DNA of 64,000 bases from contig NZ_CP024996.1 of NCBI RefSeq assembly GCF_003719195.1, forward strand, positions 1,736,001-1,800,000, given 5' to 3'. This DNA is from Herbaspirillum rubrisubalbicans. Its GTDB lineage: Bacteria; Pseudomonadota; Gammaproteobacteria; Burkholderiales; Burkholderiaceae_D. Shown piece after piece: positions 26,051-33,959 of this stretch; positions within the stretch are counted from its first letter, which is position 1; the number at the start of each line of letters is the position of its first letter. The notes beneath the pieces were generated by a model that worked only from the letters and a program-made list of their open reading frames with translations, ran no database searches and was not told the DNA's origin. Made by a program: the position numbers and the translations under genes.

Positions 26051-26947
26051 TCAAGCCGGCATCACCAACGACCCTCGATACTCCCCCAGCCATTTAGCAA
26101 ACAGCAAAGCCTCCGCCCCCGCCTGCGCATCAATCCCCAGGTAGTAAGGCGCCAGGCTCATGCGCAAATGCGGGAAGGGACACACCAGCCGCCCCGAGCG
26201 CAGATCATTGTCGGCCAGCGACACCGGCGACAGCGCCAACCCCAGCCCATCCACCACCGCCTGCAACACGAAATGCACATGATCGAAATGCAGCATGGCC
26301 TGCCCACGCCAGCGCTTCAAGCCCACCAACTTGCGCCAATCGTCCCAATCATTGCGCCGACTGCGCGACACCAGCAGCGTATGCCCCACAATCTGCGACA
26401 CATCCACCAACGGCATCGTCTGTAACAGCGCAGGCGAAGCCACCAGTACCAGCTCATCCTCCATGAAACGCTGCACCTTGAGCCGCTCCGGCCAATTGTT
26501 CTCGCCACGCCGGATCGCCATATCGAAGGACGAACCAGCCTTGCCCACCGAAGCCGTGCTGGTCACCACCTGCGGTGCAATGCCCGGATAGCGCTCGACG
26601 AAATCGGCGAGATGCGGAATCAGCCAGCGCACCGCAAACGAAGGCCGCACATTGATGACCACCGTGCGCGTAGGCGCATCGCGCATCACCCGGCGCGCCG
26701 CAGTGGCCAGGATGTCGAAGGCCGGACTGGCTTCTTCGAAGAACTGTCGACCACGTTCGGTCAGCAAGACCTGACGGATACGCCGCTCGAACAGCGGCAT
26801 CCCCAGGTAATCTTCCAGGTTCTTGATCTGGCGGCTGATGGCGCCATGCGTGACATTGAGCTCTTGCGCTGCCAACGTGAAGCTTTGATGACGGGCCGCT
26901 GCCAGGAAGGCGCGGATGGCATTGAGCGGAAGGGTAAGATCGGCCAT
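26051..26947 (-). CDS. LysR-family regulator, GcvA/AmpR-like subgroup
   Basis: A 298-residue LysR protein. The start MADLTLPLNAIRAFLAAARHQSFTLAAQELNVTHGAISRQIKNLE is typical of the GcvA/TrpI/AmpR subgroup, and the effector domain ends with FAKWLGEY. It is divergent from an MFS transporter gene 76 bp away and probably controls it and itself. A separate role in the neighbouring sulfur genes cannot be excluded. The first large repeat element lies just beyond its stop. Confidence 0.9.
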   Translation of the reverse strand: MADLTLPLNAIRAFLAAARHQSFTLAAQELNVTHGAISRQIKNLEDYLGMPLFERRIRQVLLTERGRQFFEEASPAFDILATAARRVMRDAPTRTVVINVRPSFAVRWLIPHLADFVERYPGIAPQVVTSTASVGKAGSSFDMAIRRGENNWPERLKVQRFMEDELVLVASPALLQTMPLVDVSQIVGHTLLVSRSRRNDWDDWRKLVGLKRWRGQAMLHFDHVHFVLQAVVDGLGLALSPVSLADNDLRSGRLVCPFPHLRMSLAPYYLGIDAQAGAEALLFAKWLGEYRGSLVMPA

Positions 26948-27023
26948 GCGTCAGATATTATCACGCATGACCGGAATTAATATCGTTTGTCAGCGCCAAC
27001 TCGCACGGCGCATCATCCGGTCC

Positions 27024-28172
27024 ATGTCCACGCCAGACCTCCGCCAGGCCGATCTCGATTCGCGCCACGCCGCCTTGTCGCTATCGGCTGCCTTACCCTG
27101 CGATATCGTCCTCTACCTGCTGTTGCCGATGTATGCCGACCAGTTCCATGTGAGCCTGGCCGAGGCCGGCGTGCTGCTGGCGGCCAATCGGCTGGTGCGC
27201 ATCGCCGGGTATCGTTGGGTAACCAGTTTCTATGCGCGCCGTGGTGATCGCCCGACTTGCCTCATGGCGGTGTGTACGGCCGTCGTGTGCGCCCTCGGCT
27301 ATACGGTGGCCAGTGGCTTCTGGGCACTGCTGCCGTTGCGTCTGTTGTGGGGCATGGCTTTTGCCGGGCTTAACCTGTCGACCCAGGCCATGTCCACCTC
27401 GACAGCCCAGGGCGCGGCGCGCCGCTCGGGGCGTTCGCGCGGGGTGATCGCCATCGGCCCCATGCTCTGGCTGCCCACTGCCGCACTGCTGGCCGCGCAT
27501 GTCGGGCCGCGCATGGTGTTCGGGTGCGTGGCGATGACCGCGCTGCTGGGCTTGCTGGCGGCGCATCGTCTGCCAGCCCATGCCTACGCGCCGCCGCAGC
27601 CGCGCCGCTGGAAGTTGCCCAATGCACTGGACTGGTGGTCGTTCCTGGAAGGCTTGACGCTGGATGGTCTGTTCATTGTGGGCCTAGCCTATATGAGCAA
27701 GCAATCCTTCGGTGCCGATGGCGAGCTGGTCGCAGGCGTACTCATGGCGCTGCGCTATGCGGGGGAGATCGTCTTGAGCCCGCTGGGCGGTTGGCTGGCC
27801 GAGCGGTTCGGGGCGGTCAAGGTGCTGGTGACGCTATCCCTGGCCACTTGCGTGGCGCTGGTCGGTTTCGGTGGCGGCTTGCTGTGGTTGTTCGCCGGCC
27901 TGATCGTGATCCTGAGGGCGCTGCAGTTGCCGCTGCTGGCCCCCATCGTGGCGGCCCGCACGCCGCCCGGGCAACGGGTACATGCGCTGGCCGGGCGCGC
28001 CATCTGGCGCGATATCGGGGCTGGCTTGGGGCCCATGCTGGCGGGCTTGCTGCTGCCGGTGATGTCGTCGCTGTGGCTGTATGGACTGGCGGCGGCAGCG
28101 CTGGCCTTGGCGGCCATTGCCTGCGGCCGCGAACCGGTTGTGGTGGCCGCTGCCGCACCTGGCGGCAAGTAA
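27024..28172 (+). CDS. Major facilitator superfamily transporter
   Basis: The ATG at 27024 gives 382 residues (MSTPDLRQADLDSR) with about eleven or twelve hydrophobic segments. The MFS loop between TM2 and TM3 is present in relaxed form (GYRWVTSFYARRGDRPT), and the second half repeats it (GGWLAERFGAVKVLV). The frame continues upstream but would overlap the LysR start region. The substrate is unknown; a divergent LysR regulator suggests an inducible small-molecule exporter or importer. Confidence 0.85.
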   Translation: MSTPDLRQADLDSRHAALSLSAALPCDIVLYLLLPMYADQFHVSLAEAGVLLAANRLVRIAGYRWVTSFYARRGDRPTCLMAVCTAVVCALGYTVASGFWALLPLRLLWGMAFAGLNLSTQAMSTSTAQGAARRSGRSRGVIAIGPMLWLPTAALLAAHVGPRMVFGCVAMTALLGLLAAHRLPAHAYAPPQPRRWKLPNALDWWSFLEGLTLDGLFIVGLAYMSKQSFGADGELVAGVLMALRYAGEIVLSPLGGWLAERFGAVKVLVTLSLATCVALVGFGGGLLWLFAGLIVILRALQLPLLAPIVAARTPPGQRVHALAGRAIWRDIGAGLGPMLAGLLLPVMSSLWLYGLAAAALALAAIACGREPVVVAAAAPGGK

Positions 28173-28194
28173 GGCGCGTGGCGCGAGGCGCCTT
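28171..28194 (+). terminator. Weak hairpin at the end of the MFS gene
   Basis: AAGGCGC and GCGCCTT (7 bp) with a 10-base loop overlap the MFS stop codon. No T-run follows, so it is a weak terminator candidate. Confidence 0.35.
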
Positions 28195-28287
28195 ATGCGC
28201 TCAACGGATATCGATGCGCCCATCGCTTCGTTCACAGCGGGTCGGTGGCTGGCTAGTATGGGGCTTCTCTTCGATCTTGCCCCAGGT

Positions 28288-28449
28288 ATGTCCATGAACG
28301 AACCCTACATCTATCAGGAACTCGGCAACCTCTCCCTGGAACCCCTGCAACCGGGTGAACGCAAGCTCATCGGTGCCATTTTCTTGTTCGGCCTGGCCTT
28401 GCTGGGTGCGCTGTATTTCCTGCAACGCTGGCTGCCCTTGGGCAGTTGA
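28288..28449 (+). CDS. Small single-pass membrane protein
   Basis: A 53-residue frame from ATG 28288 (or 51 from ATG 28294) with a soluble, acidic N-half (MNEPYIYQELGNLSLEPLQ) and one clean membrane helix (LIGAIFLFGLALLGALYFL) before a short polar end. The amino-acid pattern looks selected rather than random. It is not overlapped by another gene and converges on the serine acetyltransferase gene. Family not recognised. An SD-like CAGG sits before the start. Confidence 0.5.
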   Translation: MSMNEPYIYQELGNLSLEPLQPGERKLIGAIFLFGLALLGALYFLQRWLPLGS

Positions 28450-28469
28450 GCTGTACAGAGCGCACCGGT

Positions 28470-29405
28470 TCAGGGCTGGCGGCAGTCGCTCAGCATCTCT
28501 GCCTGGGAGATATTGCTGCCCGGCGGCACGCTGTGTGTGAGCCAGACGTTGCCGCCGATGACTGAGCCCTGGCCGATGGTGATGCGGCCCAGCAGGGTTG
28601 CTCCGGCATAGACCACCACGTCATCCTCGACGATGGGATGGCGCGCAATTCCCTTGACCAATGAACCGTCCGGCTCCTGCGGGAAGCGTTTGGCGCCCAG
28701 CGTCACGGCCTGGTACAGGCGCACGTTGCGGCCGATGATGGTGGTTTCGCCGATCACCACGCCGGTGCCGTGGTCGATGAAGAAGCTGGGACCGATCTGC
28801 GCGGCCGGGTGGATGTCGATGCCGGTGGCCGAATGGGCGATGTCGGCGATCAGGCGCGCCAGCAGCGGCGCTCCCAGCTGGTGCAGAGCGTGCGCCAGGC
28901 GGTGGTAGATGATGGCGGTAGTGCCGGGGTAGCACAGCAGGATTTCCGAAATGCTGGAGGCAGCGGGGTCGCCGTGATAGGCGGCCTGGATGTCGCTGAC
29001 CAGAATGTCGCGCACGGCGGGCAACTGATGCGCGAAGTCGCGCGTGATCACCGTGGCGCGCTCGCGCAGCAGGGCATCTTCATGTATTTCGCTGCTGAAA
29101 TAGAGGCTGCGGCGTACCTGCTCGCGCAGGATGGCCAGCGCCGCATTCAACTGGCTTCCAACGAAATAATCGATGGTCTCATCGGATAAATCGGTATGCC
29201 CATAATGCGTGGGGAACAGTGCTGCCTGCAGGTGGTGCAAGAGCTTTTGCATGGCTTCACGCGAGGGCAATTCGCGGATCTCGCCACGGTAGCGGATCTT
29301 GTTGGTCACTTCGCGCGAGGTGCGCAGCCCGGCCACGACCGTAGACAGGCCCAGCCCGGCTGATTCGGCCAGGGCATTTAATTCGGGGGTGTGAGAGGTA
29401 TCCAT
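28470..29405 (-). CDS. cysE: Serine O-acetyltransferase
   Basis: Starting at ATG 29405 (a TTG two codons earlier is possible), 311 residues. The C-terminal left-handed beta-helix of hexapeptide repeats is clear (GIDIHPAAQIGPSFFIDHGTGVVIGETTIIG, then LYQAVTLGAKRFP), with the catalytic His in FFIDHGTG. It makes O-acetylserine from serine and acetyl-CoA, the carbon skeleton for cysteine. The longer N-terminal domain is like EpsC/SrpH-type SATs, which form a subfamily distinct from E. coli CysE. Presence in the sulfur region fits assimilation of sulfide released from imported compounds. Confidence 0.92.
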   Translation of the reverse strand: MDTSHTPELNALAESAGLGLSTVVAGLRTSREVTNKIRYRGEIRELPSREAMQKLLHHLQAALFPTHYGHTDLSDETIDYFVGSQLNAALAILREQVRRSLYFSSEIHEDALLRERATVITRDFAHQLPAVRDILVSDIQAAYHGDPAASSISEILLCYPGTTAIIYHRLAHALHQLGAPLLARLIADIAHSATGIDIHPAAQIGPSFFIDHGTGVVIGETTIIGRNVRLYQAVTLGAKRFPQEPDGSLVKGIARHPIVEDDVVVYAGATLLGRITIGQGSVIGGNVWLTHSVPPGSNISQAEMLSDCRQP

Positions 29406-29958
29406 GCCCAAATGCTATCAAAAATGCACGCGGGGCGCCGGCGGGGCAACTGGGCGGGATGCGAATCGAGGAGAAAACCGGTAGAGCGATTCGCGGCGCC
29501 CAGTTCTATCTGAAAAGTGGCGCCGCAGTTGAATTGCTCTGGGAAAGTACTTTAACGGTCATTTCCAGCCGATGCAAACGATCTTTCTGCATATCCATAT
29601 GCGGCCATTTGATCTGCCGCAAAGCCTTGTCGGATGCCGCTTTGCGGGCAGTGGTGCAGGCCTGATGGCCAATCCACTCAGGAAATTCCTGATGGTTTTG
29701 GCGCGCGCCTCAGGAAGCTCCCGATAGGGCTGGTGCCAGCCTACGGGTAAAGTTCGCTCATACCGGCTGCACCGCGATCTAGCGCCCCAGGGGCGAGGTT
29801 CAGGCGCCGCAGCCGTCCCGTTTCATGGATTACCGGGAAGCCCTGAGGGGGGCTTACTTTTGGGCGCGCTTCCGCGAGGATGTGCGCCTTTTTTTTGTTT
29901 GTGATGCAATACGCCCTGATTCGATTGATTGATAGATTGCTTGCGAGAAGGGAAATCC
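29406..29958. other. Intergenic region with hairpins, no gene seen
   Basis: About 550 bp with no believable protein. It holds TTCCTGA/TCAGGAA (29688-29718 region) and GGCTGG/CCAGCC dyads and then a strong terminator on the + strand at 29863-29896. A short transcript from the + strand, or a leader controlling the gene at 29959, would explain the layout. Confidence 0.4.
29863..29896 (+). terminator. Rho-independent terminator upstream of a secreted-protein gene
   Basis: GGCGCGC and GTGCGCC form a 7-bp stem (one G-U) with a 12-base loop, followed directly by eight T. It faces the + strand and ends 62 bp before the next + strand start, with no + strand gene before it. Confidence 0.75.
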
Positions 29959-30327
29959 ATGTACAGGTTCAGATGGAGCTCGACCACCTCGGCGAGGCTG
30001 TCGTTGCTGTCTCTGCTGATGCTGGCTGCTGGGGCTGCGCTGGCCCAGGTGCCGCCTCTCACGATGCCAGTGCAGTCGGTACCGGCGGCGCCCACGCCGG
30101 TGGCTAGCGACATCACCCGCAGTTGCGCCGCCGGCAGCGGTTGCGTGCTGACTTGCCTGAACATGGCGGCCGAGATAGTGTTGACCGAATCGGCCACGCG
30201 AGCGGTGCGCATCATTTCACTGTCCAACGGCAACAGTGAATTCCGCATGGACAATGGCAATGCCGGTATCAACGTGGTCCTGGTCTCGCACGACAACCTG
30301 ATGTGCAAGCTCACCGGGGGGATCTGA
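29959..30327 (+). CDS. Small secreted protein of unknown function
   Basis: ATG 29959 follows GAGAAGGGAAA and gives 122 residues. A signal peptide (RLSLLSLLMLAAGAALA) is followed by a Pro-rich stretch and a compact domain with four Cys (SCAAGSGCVLTCLN ... LMCKL), likely disulfide-bonded in the periplasm. Not recognised. It follows a terminator and converges on the ClC gene. Confidence 0.65.
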   Translation: MYRFRWSSTTSARLSLLSLLMLAAGAALAQVPPLTMPVQSVPAAPTPVASDITRSCAAGSGCVLTCLNMAAEIVLTESATRAVRIISLSNGNSEFRMDNGNAGINVVLVSHDNLMCKLTGGI

Positions 30328-30346
30328 TCCACGCGGCGCCGGGGCT

Positions 30347-32062
30347 TCAGTTGCCCAGCAGTTTTTCCCGTACCGATTCTTCTTCGGCATGAGTGGCGCT
30401 GGCGCGTGCCAGGTCCGACAGCGATAGCACGCCCACCAGTTGCTGCTTTTCAGGTCCGGCCACCACCGGCAGTCGCGCCACTGCCCGTTGTGCCATCGCC
30501 CCGGCGGCTGCGCGCGCGCTCAGGTGCGGCAGCAGGTAACCACTATCGGGCTCCAGCAGGGAGCCGCAATCGGTGGCCGGATCGGCTTGCCGCAGTCGGC
30601 GCAAGGCCACCATGCCCACCAGCCGGCCCTGTGCGGTGACCGGGTAATAGCGATGTACCTGTGCGCCGGTACGACACTGCTCCAGCGCCTGGCTTGCGGG
30701 TAGTGCTGCTTCCAGAGCTTGCGGCACCGACATCAGGTCGTCCACGTGGACCCGCTCCAGCGGATCGACGCCGTATTCGCGGTGCACGTGCAAGCCGCGC
30801 CGGGCGATTTTCTCGGTCATGATGGAACGCTTCATCCACAGCACGTTCACGCCATAGGCCACGGCGGTGGTCGCAATCAGTGGCAGCAGGGCATTGCCCG
30901 CGTGGGTCAGGCCGAAGGCGAACACGATGGCCGTCAACGGCGCCCCCAGCACACTGCCCAGCACCCCGGCCATGCAGACCAGTGGCCACAATGTCGGCGA
31001 GCCTCCCGGTAGCCAGGGAGAAAGCACCAGCCCCAGTCCTGCCCCCATCATCAATAAGGGGGCCAGCACCCCGCCCGAGGTTCCCGAGCCCAGTGCCAGC
31101 AGCCAGATCACTGCCTTCACCAGCAGCAGTACCAGCGCGGCCGACACCAGCATGTGCTGGTTGAGCAGGTCGGCAATGACGTCATAGCCCACTCCCAGCG
31201 CACGTGGCTGCAGCAGCCCGCCCAGGCCGACGGCAATGCCGCCCAGGGCCGGCCACCACATCCAGTGCAGGGGCAGGCGATGAAAGCCGTCTTCGATGCG
31301 GTACAGCGCCAGCGTCAGCAGCGCCGCCAGTACGCCGCTGGCCAGGCCCGCCAGCAGGCAGGAGAGCAGGGCCAGCGGCGCCACCGGGGCGACCTGCAGT
31401 GGAAACAGTACGCCGGCATCGATCATCCAGGGCCGCAGGAAACCTGCCACGGCACAGGCCAGCGCCACCGGTAGCAGGCTGCGCGGACGCAATTCGAACA
31501 GCAGCAATTCCACCGCCAGCAGCACTGCCGCCAGGGGCGTGCCGAAGATGGCGGTCATGCCGGCGCAGGCACCCGAAACCAGCAGGGTCTTGCGCTCGGC
31601 CGCGGTCAGGTGCAGCCATTGCGCCAGCAGCGAACCCAGCGAACCGCCGGTCATGATGATTGGACCTTCCGCGCCGAACGGGCCGCCACTGCCGATGACG
31701 ATGCCCGAGGACAAGGGTTTCAACAGCGCCACCTTGGGCGACATGCGACTCTTGCCGAAGAGGATGGCTTCGATTGCTTCGGGAATGCCATGGCCGCGGA
31801 TCTTGTCGCTGCCGTAGCGTGCCATCAGGCCGACGATCAGACCACCTGCCACCGGCAGCACGGCGGCGATCCAGCCCAGCGTATGGCTGGCCGGTGAACT
31901 GGCAGCAAAGGACAGGCGCTGGAAGTAGAACAGGTTGGTAAACAGCGCAATCAGTTTGATCAGCAGCCAGGCCGCACCCGTGGAGAGCACGCCGATGACC
32001 ACGGCAATGGCGCACAGCAGGGGGAGCCGTCGGTCGGCGGTGTAGTCGCGTTTGTGTTTCAT
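30347..32062 (-). CDS. ClC-type chloride channel/transporter with CBS domains
   Basis: A 571-residue ClC protein with about a dozen membrane helices and a C-terminal pair of CBS motifs (about 450-570, ending VVAGPEKQQLVGVLSLSDLARAS). Ion-pathway motifs are present in variant form: RGHGIPEA in place of GSGIPE, and GSGGPFGAEGP in place of GREGP; the gating Glu is kept. This His-for-Ser variant occurs in a betaproteobacterial group, but whether it carries chloride, with or without proton exchange, is uncertain. CBS domains suggest nucleotide control. It is divergent from ssuA. Confidence 0.9.
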   Translation of the reverse strand: MKHKRDYTADRRLPLLCAIAVVIGVLSTGAAWLLIKLIALFTNLFYFQRLSFAASSPASHTLGWIAAVLPVAGGLIVGLMARYGSDKIRGHGIPEAIEAILFGKSRMSPKVALLKPLSSGIVIGSGGPFGAEGPIIMTGGSLGSLLAQWLHLTAAERKTLLVSGACAGMTAIFGTPLAAVLLAVELLLFELRPRSLLPVALACAVAGFLRPWMIDAGVLFPLQVAPVAPLALLSCLLAGLASGVLAALLTLALYRIEDGFHRLPLHWMWWPALGGIAVGLGGLLQPRALGVGYDVIADLLNQHMLVSAALVLLLVKAVIWLLALGSGTSGGVLAPLLMMGAGLGLVLSPWLPGGSPTLWPLVCMAGVLGSVLGAPLTAIVFAFGLTHAGNALLPLIATTAVAYGVNVLWMKRSIMTEKIARRGLHVHREYGVDPLERVHVDDLMSVPQALEAALPASQALEQCRTGAQVHRYYPVTAQGRLVGMVALRRLRQADPATDCGSLLEPDSGYLLPHLSARAAAGAMAQRAVARLPVVAGPEKQQLVGVLSLSDLARASATHAEEESVREKLLGN

Positions 32063-32140
32063 GGAAAAACCAGGTGGAGGGCCGTGCTCGTGGTGAGGCG
32101 AGGAGAAGAGGTCGGCCAGGGTAAAGGGATAAAGGATTAA

Positions 32141-32159
32141 TATATCATAATATGATATA
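32141..32159. promoter_or_regulatory. 19-bp perfect AT palindrome between clc and ssuA
   Basis: TATATCATA, a central A and TATGATATA make a perfect palindrome in an AT-rich patch, about 80 bp before the ClC start and 157 bp before ssuA. It has the look of an operator for a dimeric regulator. Confidence 0.5.
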
Positions 32160-32315
32160 AATGTAGGAATTTGGATGAGCGGCGCCTATCAGTCCTGTTC
32201 TGACTTATCCGCTTTTCTTCTATGCACTGGCGGAATGATTCGTTCGCAGTTCAGGCGGGGATGGCTACTCTGGTTTGCCTGAAGCAGTTACCTGAACAAT
32301 GAACGTGGAGCACAC

Positions 32316-33320
32316 ATGCCGCAGCAAGAAGACCAACGCAGCCGGGCCATCGCCGTGGTGGAACACAACAGCAAACGCCGCCGCCTGCTCGCCACCGGCC
32401 TTGCGCTGGGGACCGCAGCAACCCTCGCCACCCTGGCACCACGCCCGGCACGCGCTGCCAGCCGCCAGTTGCGCGTGGGGTACCAGAAGGGGGCGTTAAG
32501 CATCATTCGCGCCCATGGCACTCTGGAGCAGCGCCTGGCGCCGCTGGGGGCGAGCGTGAAGTGGGTGGAATTCAGCGCCGGGCCGGTGCAGCTAGAAGCG
32601 CTGGGTGCCGGGTCGATCGACTTCGGCGACGTCGGGGAAGCACCACCGATCTTTGCACAGGCGGCCGGCACGCCGCTGGTCTATGTCGGTGCCACGGTGC
32701 CGCGCCCTTATGTGGAAGCGGTGCTGGTCAAGGATGACAGTCTGTTCAAGCCTGAGCAGCTCAAGGGCAAGCGCATTGCACTCAACAAGGGTTCCAACGT
32801 GCATTACTTCCTGGTCAAGCTGCTGCAAAAGCATGGCCTGCAGTATGGCGACGTCACCCCGGTATGGCTGGCCCCAGCCGATGCCCGTGCCGCCTTCGAG
32901 CGCGGCTCGGTGGATGCCTGGGCGATCTGGGAACCCTATCTGGCCGCGGCTCAGCAGACCCTGAAGGCGCGTATCCTGGCCGATGCCGATGGGGTGGTGA
33001 AGAACCGTGCCTATTATTTTTCGACGCGTGACTATGCGCGTGATAACGCCGACCTCATTCGTATCGCACTGGAAGAGCTGGCCAAGGTGGATGAGTTCGC
33101 CAAGACTCGTCCGGACGATTACGCCAATGAACTGGCCGGCATCCTGGGCCTGCCCAAGAGCGTGCTGGATGTGGTGGTGCGACGCTATCACTACGGTACG
33201 CTGCCCATCACCCAGGCCATCCTGGATGAGCAACAGCAGATTGCCGATACCTTCCTCGACCTGAAGCTCATTCCCAGGAAGATCAACCTGCGTGAAACGG
33301 CGCCGCCCTGGCTGGCCTGA
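32316..33320 (+). CDS. ssuA: Aliphatic sulfonate ABC transporter substrate-binding protein
   Basis: A 334-residue SsuA family protein. The signal carries an RRR-LL motif (NSKRRRLLATGLALG), so Tat export is possible. The mature protein follows SsuA closely: LRVGYQKGALSIIRAHGTLEQRL, VQLEALGAGSIDFGDVGEAPPIFAQAAG, LKGKRIALNKGSNVHYFLV, PADARAAFERGSVDAWAIW and QQIADTFLDLKLIP. It should bind alkanesulfonates in the periplasm, but ssuB and ssuC are not adjacent; the matching monooxygenase lies 7 kb away beyond a repeat element. The next genes in the other direction are a defence-like module. Confidence 0.9.
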   Translation: MPQQEDQRSRAIAVVEHNSKRRRLLATGLALGTAATLATLAPRPARAASRQLRVGYQKGALSIIRAHGTLEQRLAPLGASVKWVEFSAGPVQLEALGAGSIDFGDVGEAPPIFAQAAGTPLVYVGATVPRPYVEAVLVKDDSLFKPEQLKGKRIALNKGSNVHYFLVKLLQKHGLQYGDVTPVWLAPADARAAFERGSVDAWAIWEPYLAAAQQTLKARILADADGVVKNRAYYFSTRDYARDNADLIRIALEELAKVDEFAKTRPDDYANELAGILGLPKSVLDVVVRRYHYGTLPITQAILDEQQQIADTFLDLKLIPRKINLRETAPPWLA

Positions 33321-33377
33321 CGTTATGGCTCGAAATTGACGGGAGCTGGCCCACGACTTGAATTGCTGGGCGGGCTA

Positions 33378-33959
33378 TTACATCGCGTTCAGGAGTTGCA
33401 ACTCAAGTCGCTTGATACCTTGGATCAGGTTTGAAAAACTTGATGAGCGAGTGTTGTCCAGGTCCAGATAATATCCGAGGTTTCTTGATCCTCCGACTTT
33501 TTGGTATTTGCCCCGTGTCAGCTCATGCAACTCCATGCTGGGTGACCCGAGTCTGTCAGGTTCCCGATATTTTGCATTTCCTTGAAGCTTGCGCAGTCCT
33601 TGAATGTCTAGGGCTGACTCGACTGCACCCAGATCCGCTAGATAAAAGCTCTCTAACTCACGACACGCTATCCGCACGAGAGAGACATTCCCTTTGCCAG
33701 CGGCGATACACTTTGTCACGAGTGTGTCTTTCAATGCCTTGCAATCTGCATGGCTGTCCTGGTCTCGCATGATCAGAAAGCGTGCATCAGGATTGAGATA
33801 TCCGCGAAGCTTTCGCTCCAGTTGCTTTTCCAGATCTTGCTTGCCTTCGAATGGGATAAGCCGATGACGAACCAAGGGATTCAAGATTCTGGGCAGTAGT
33901 GTATCCAGCATTGCTTTTGCAGATGGTTCTTCAAGAAGAAAGACAAGCTCTGGCCTCAT
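33378..33959 (-). CDS. DUF4276-like / TOPRIM-like protein, partner of the ATPase
   Basis: A 193-residue protein coupled to the ATPase by an ATGA overlap. It shows a TOPRIM-like acidic layout: Glu at the start (FLLEE, 10/11) and an Asp pair in FLIMRDQDSHADC (66/68), as in nucleases of the OLD/TOPRIM group. It resembles DUF4276 proteins, which accompany AAA ATPases in several phage-defence systems. The local base composition is AT-richer than the surroundings, suggesting horizontal gain. It probably cuts nucleic acid when the ATPase senses infection; that is inferred, not shown. Confidence 0.65.
   Translation of the reverse strand: MRPELVFLLEEPSAKAMLDTLLPRILNPLVRHRLIPFEGKQDLEKQLERKLRGYLNPDARFLIMRDQDSHADCKALKDTLVTKCIAAGKGNVSLVRIACRELESFYLADLGAVESALDIQGLRKLQGNAKYREPDRLGSPSMELHELTRGKYQKVGGSRNLGYYLDLDNTRSSSFSNLIQGIKRLELQLLNAM

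Noticed and set aside
29459-29665. A 68-codon + frame in the gap after cysE
   Set aside because: No SD, no family, and it lies in a region with hairpins; treated as non-coding.
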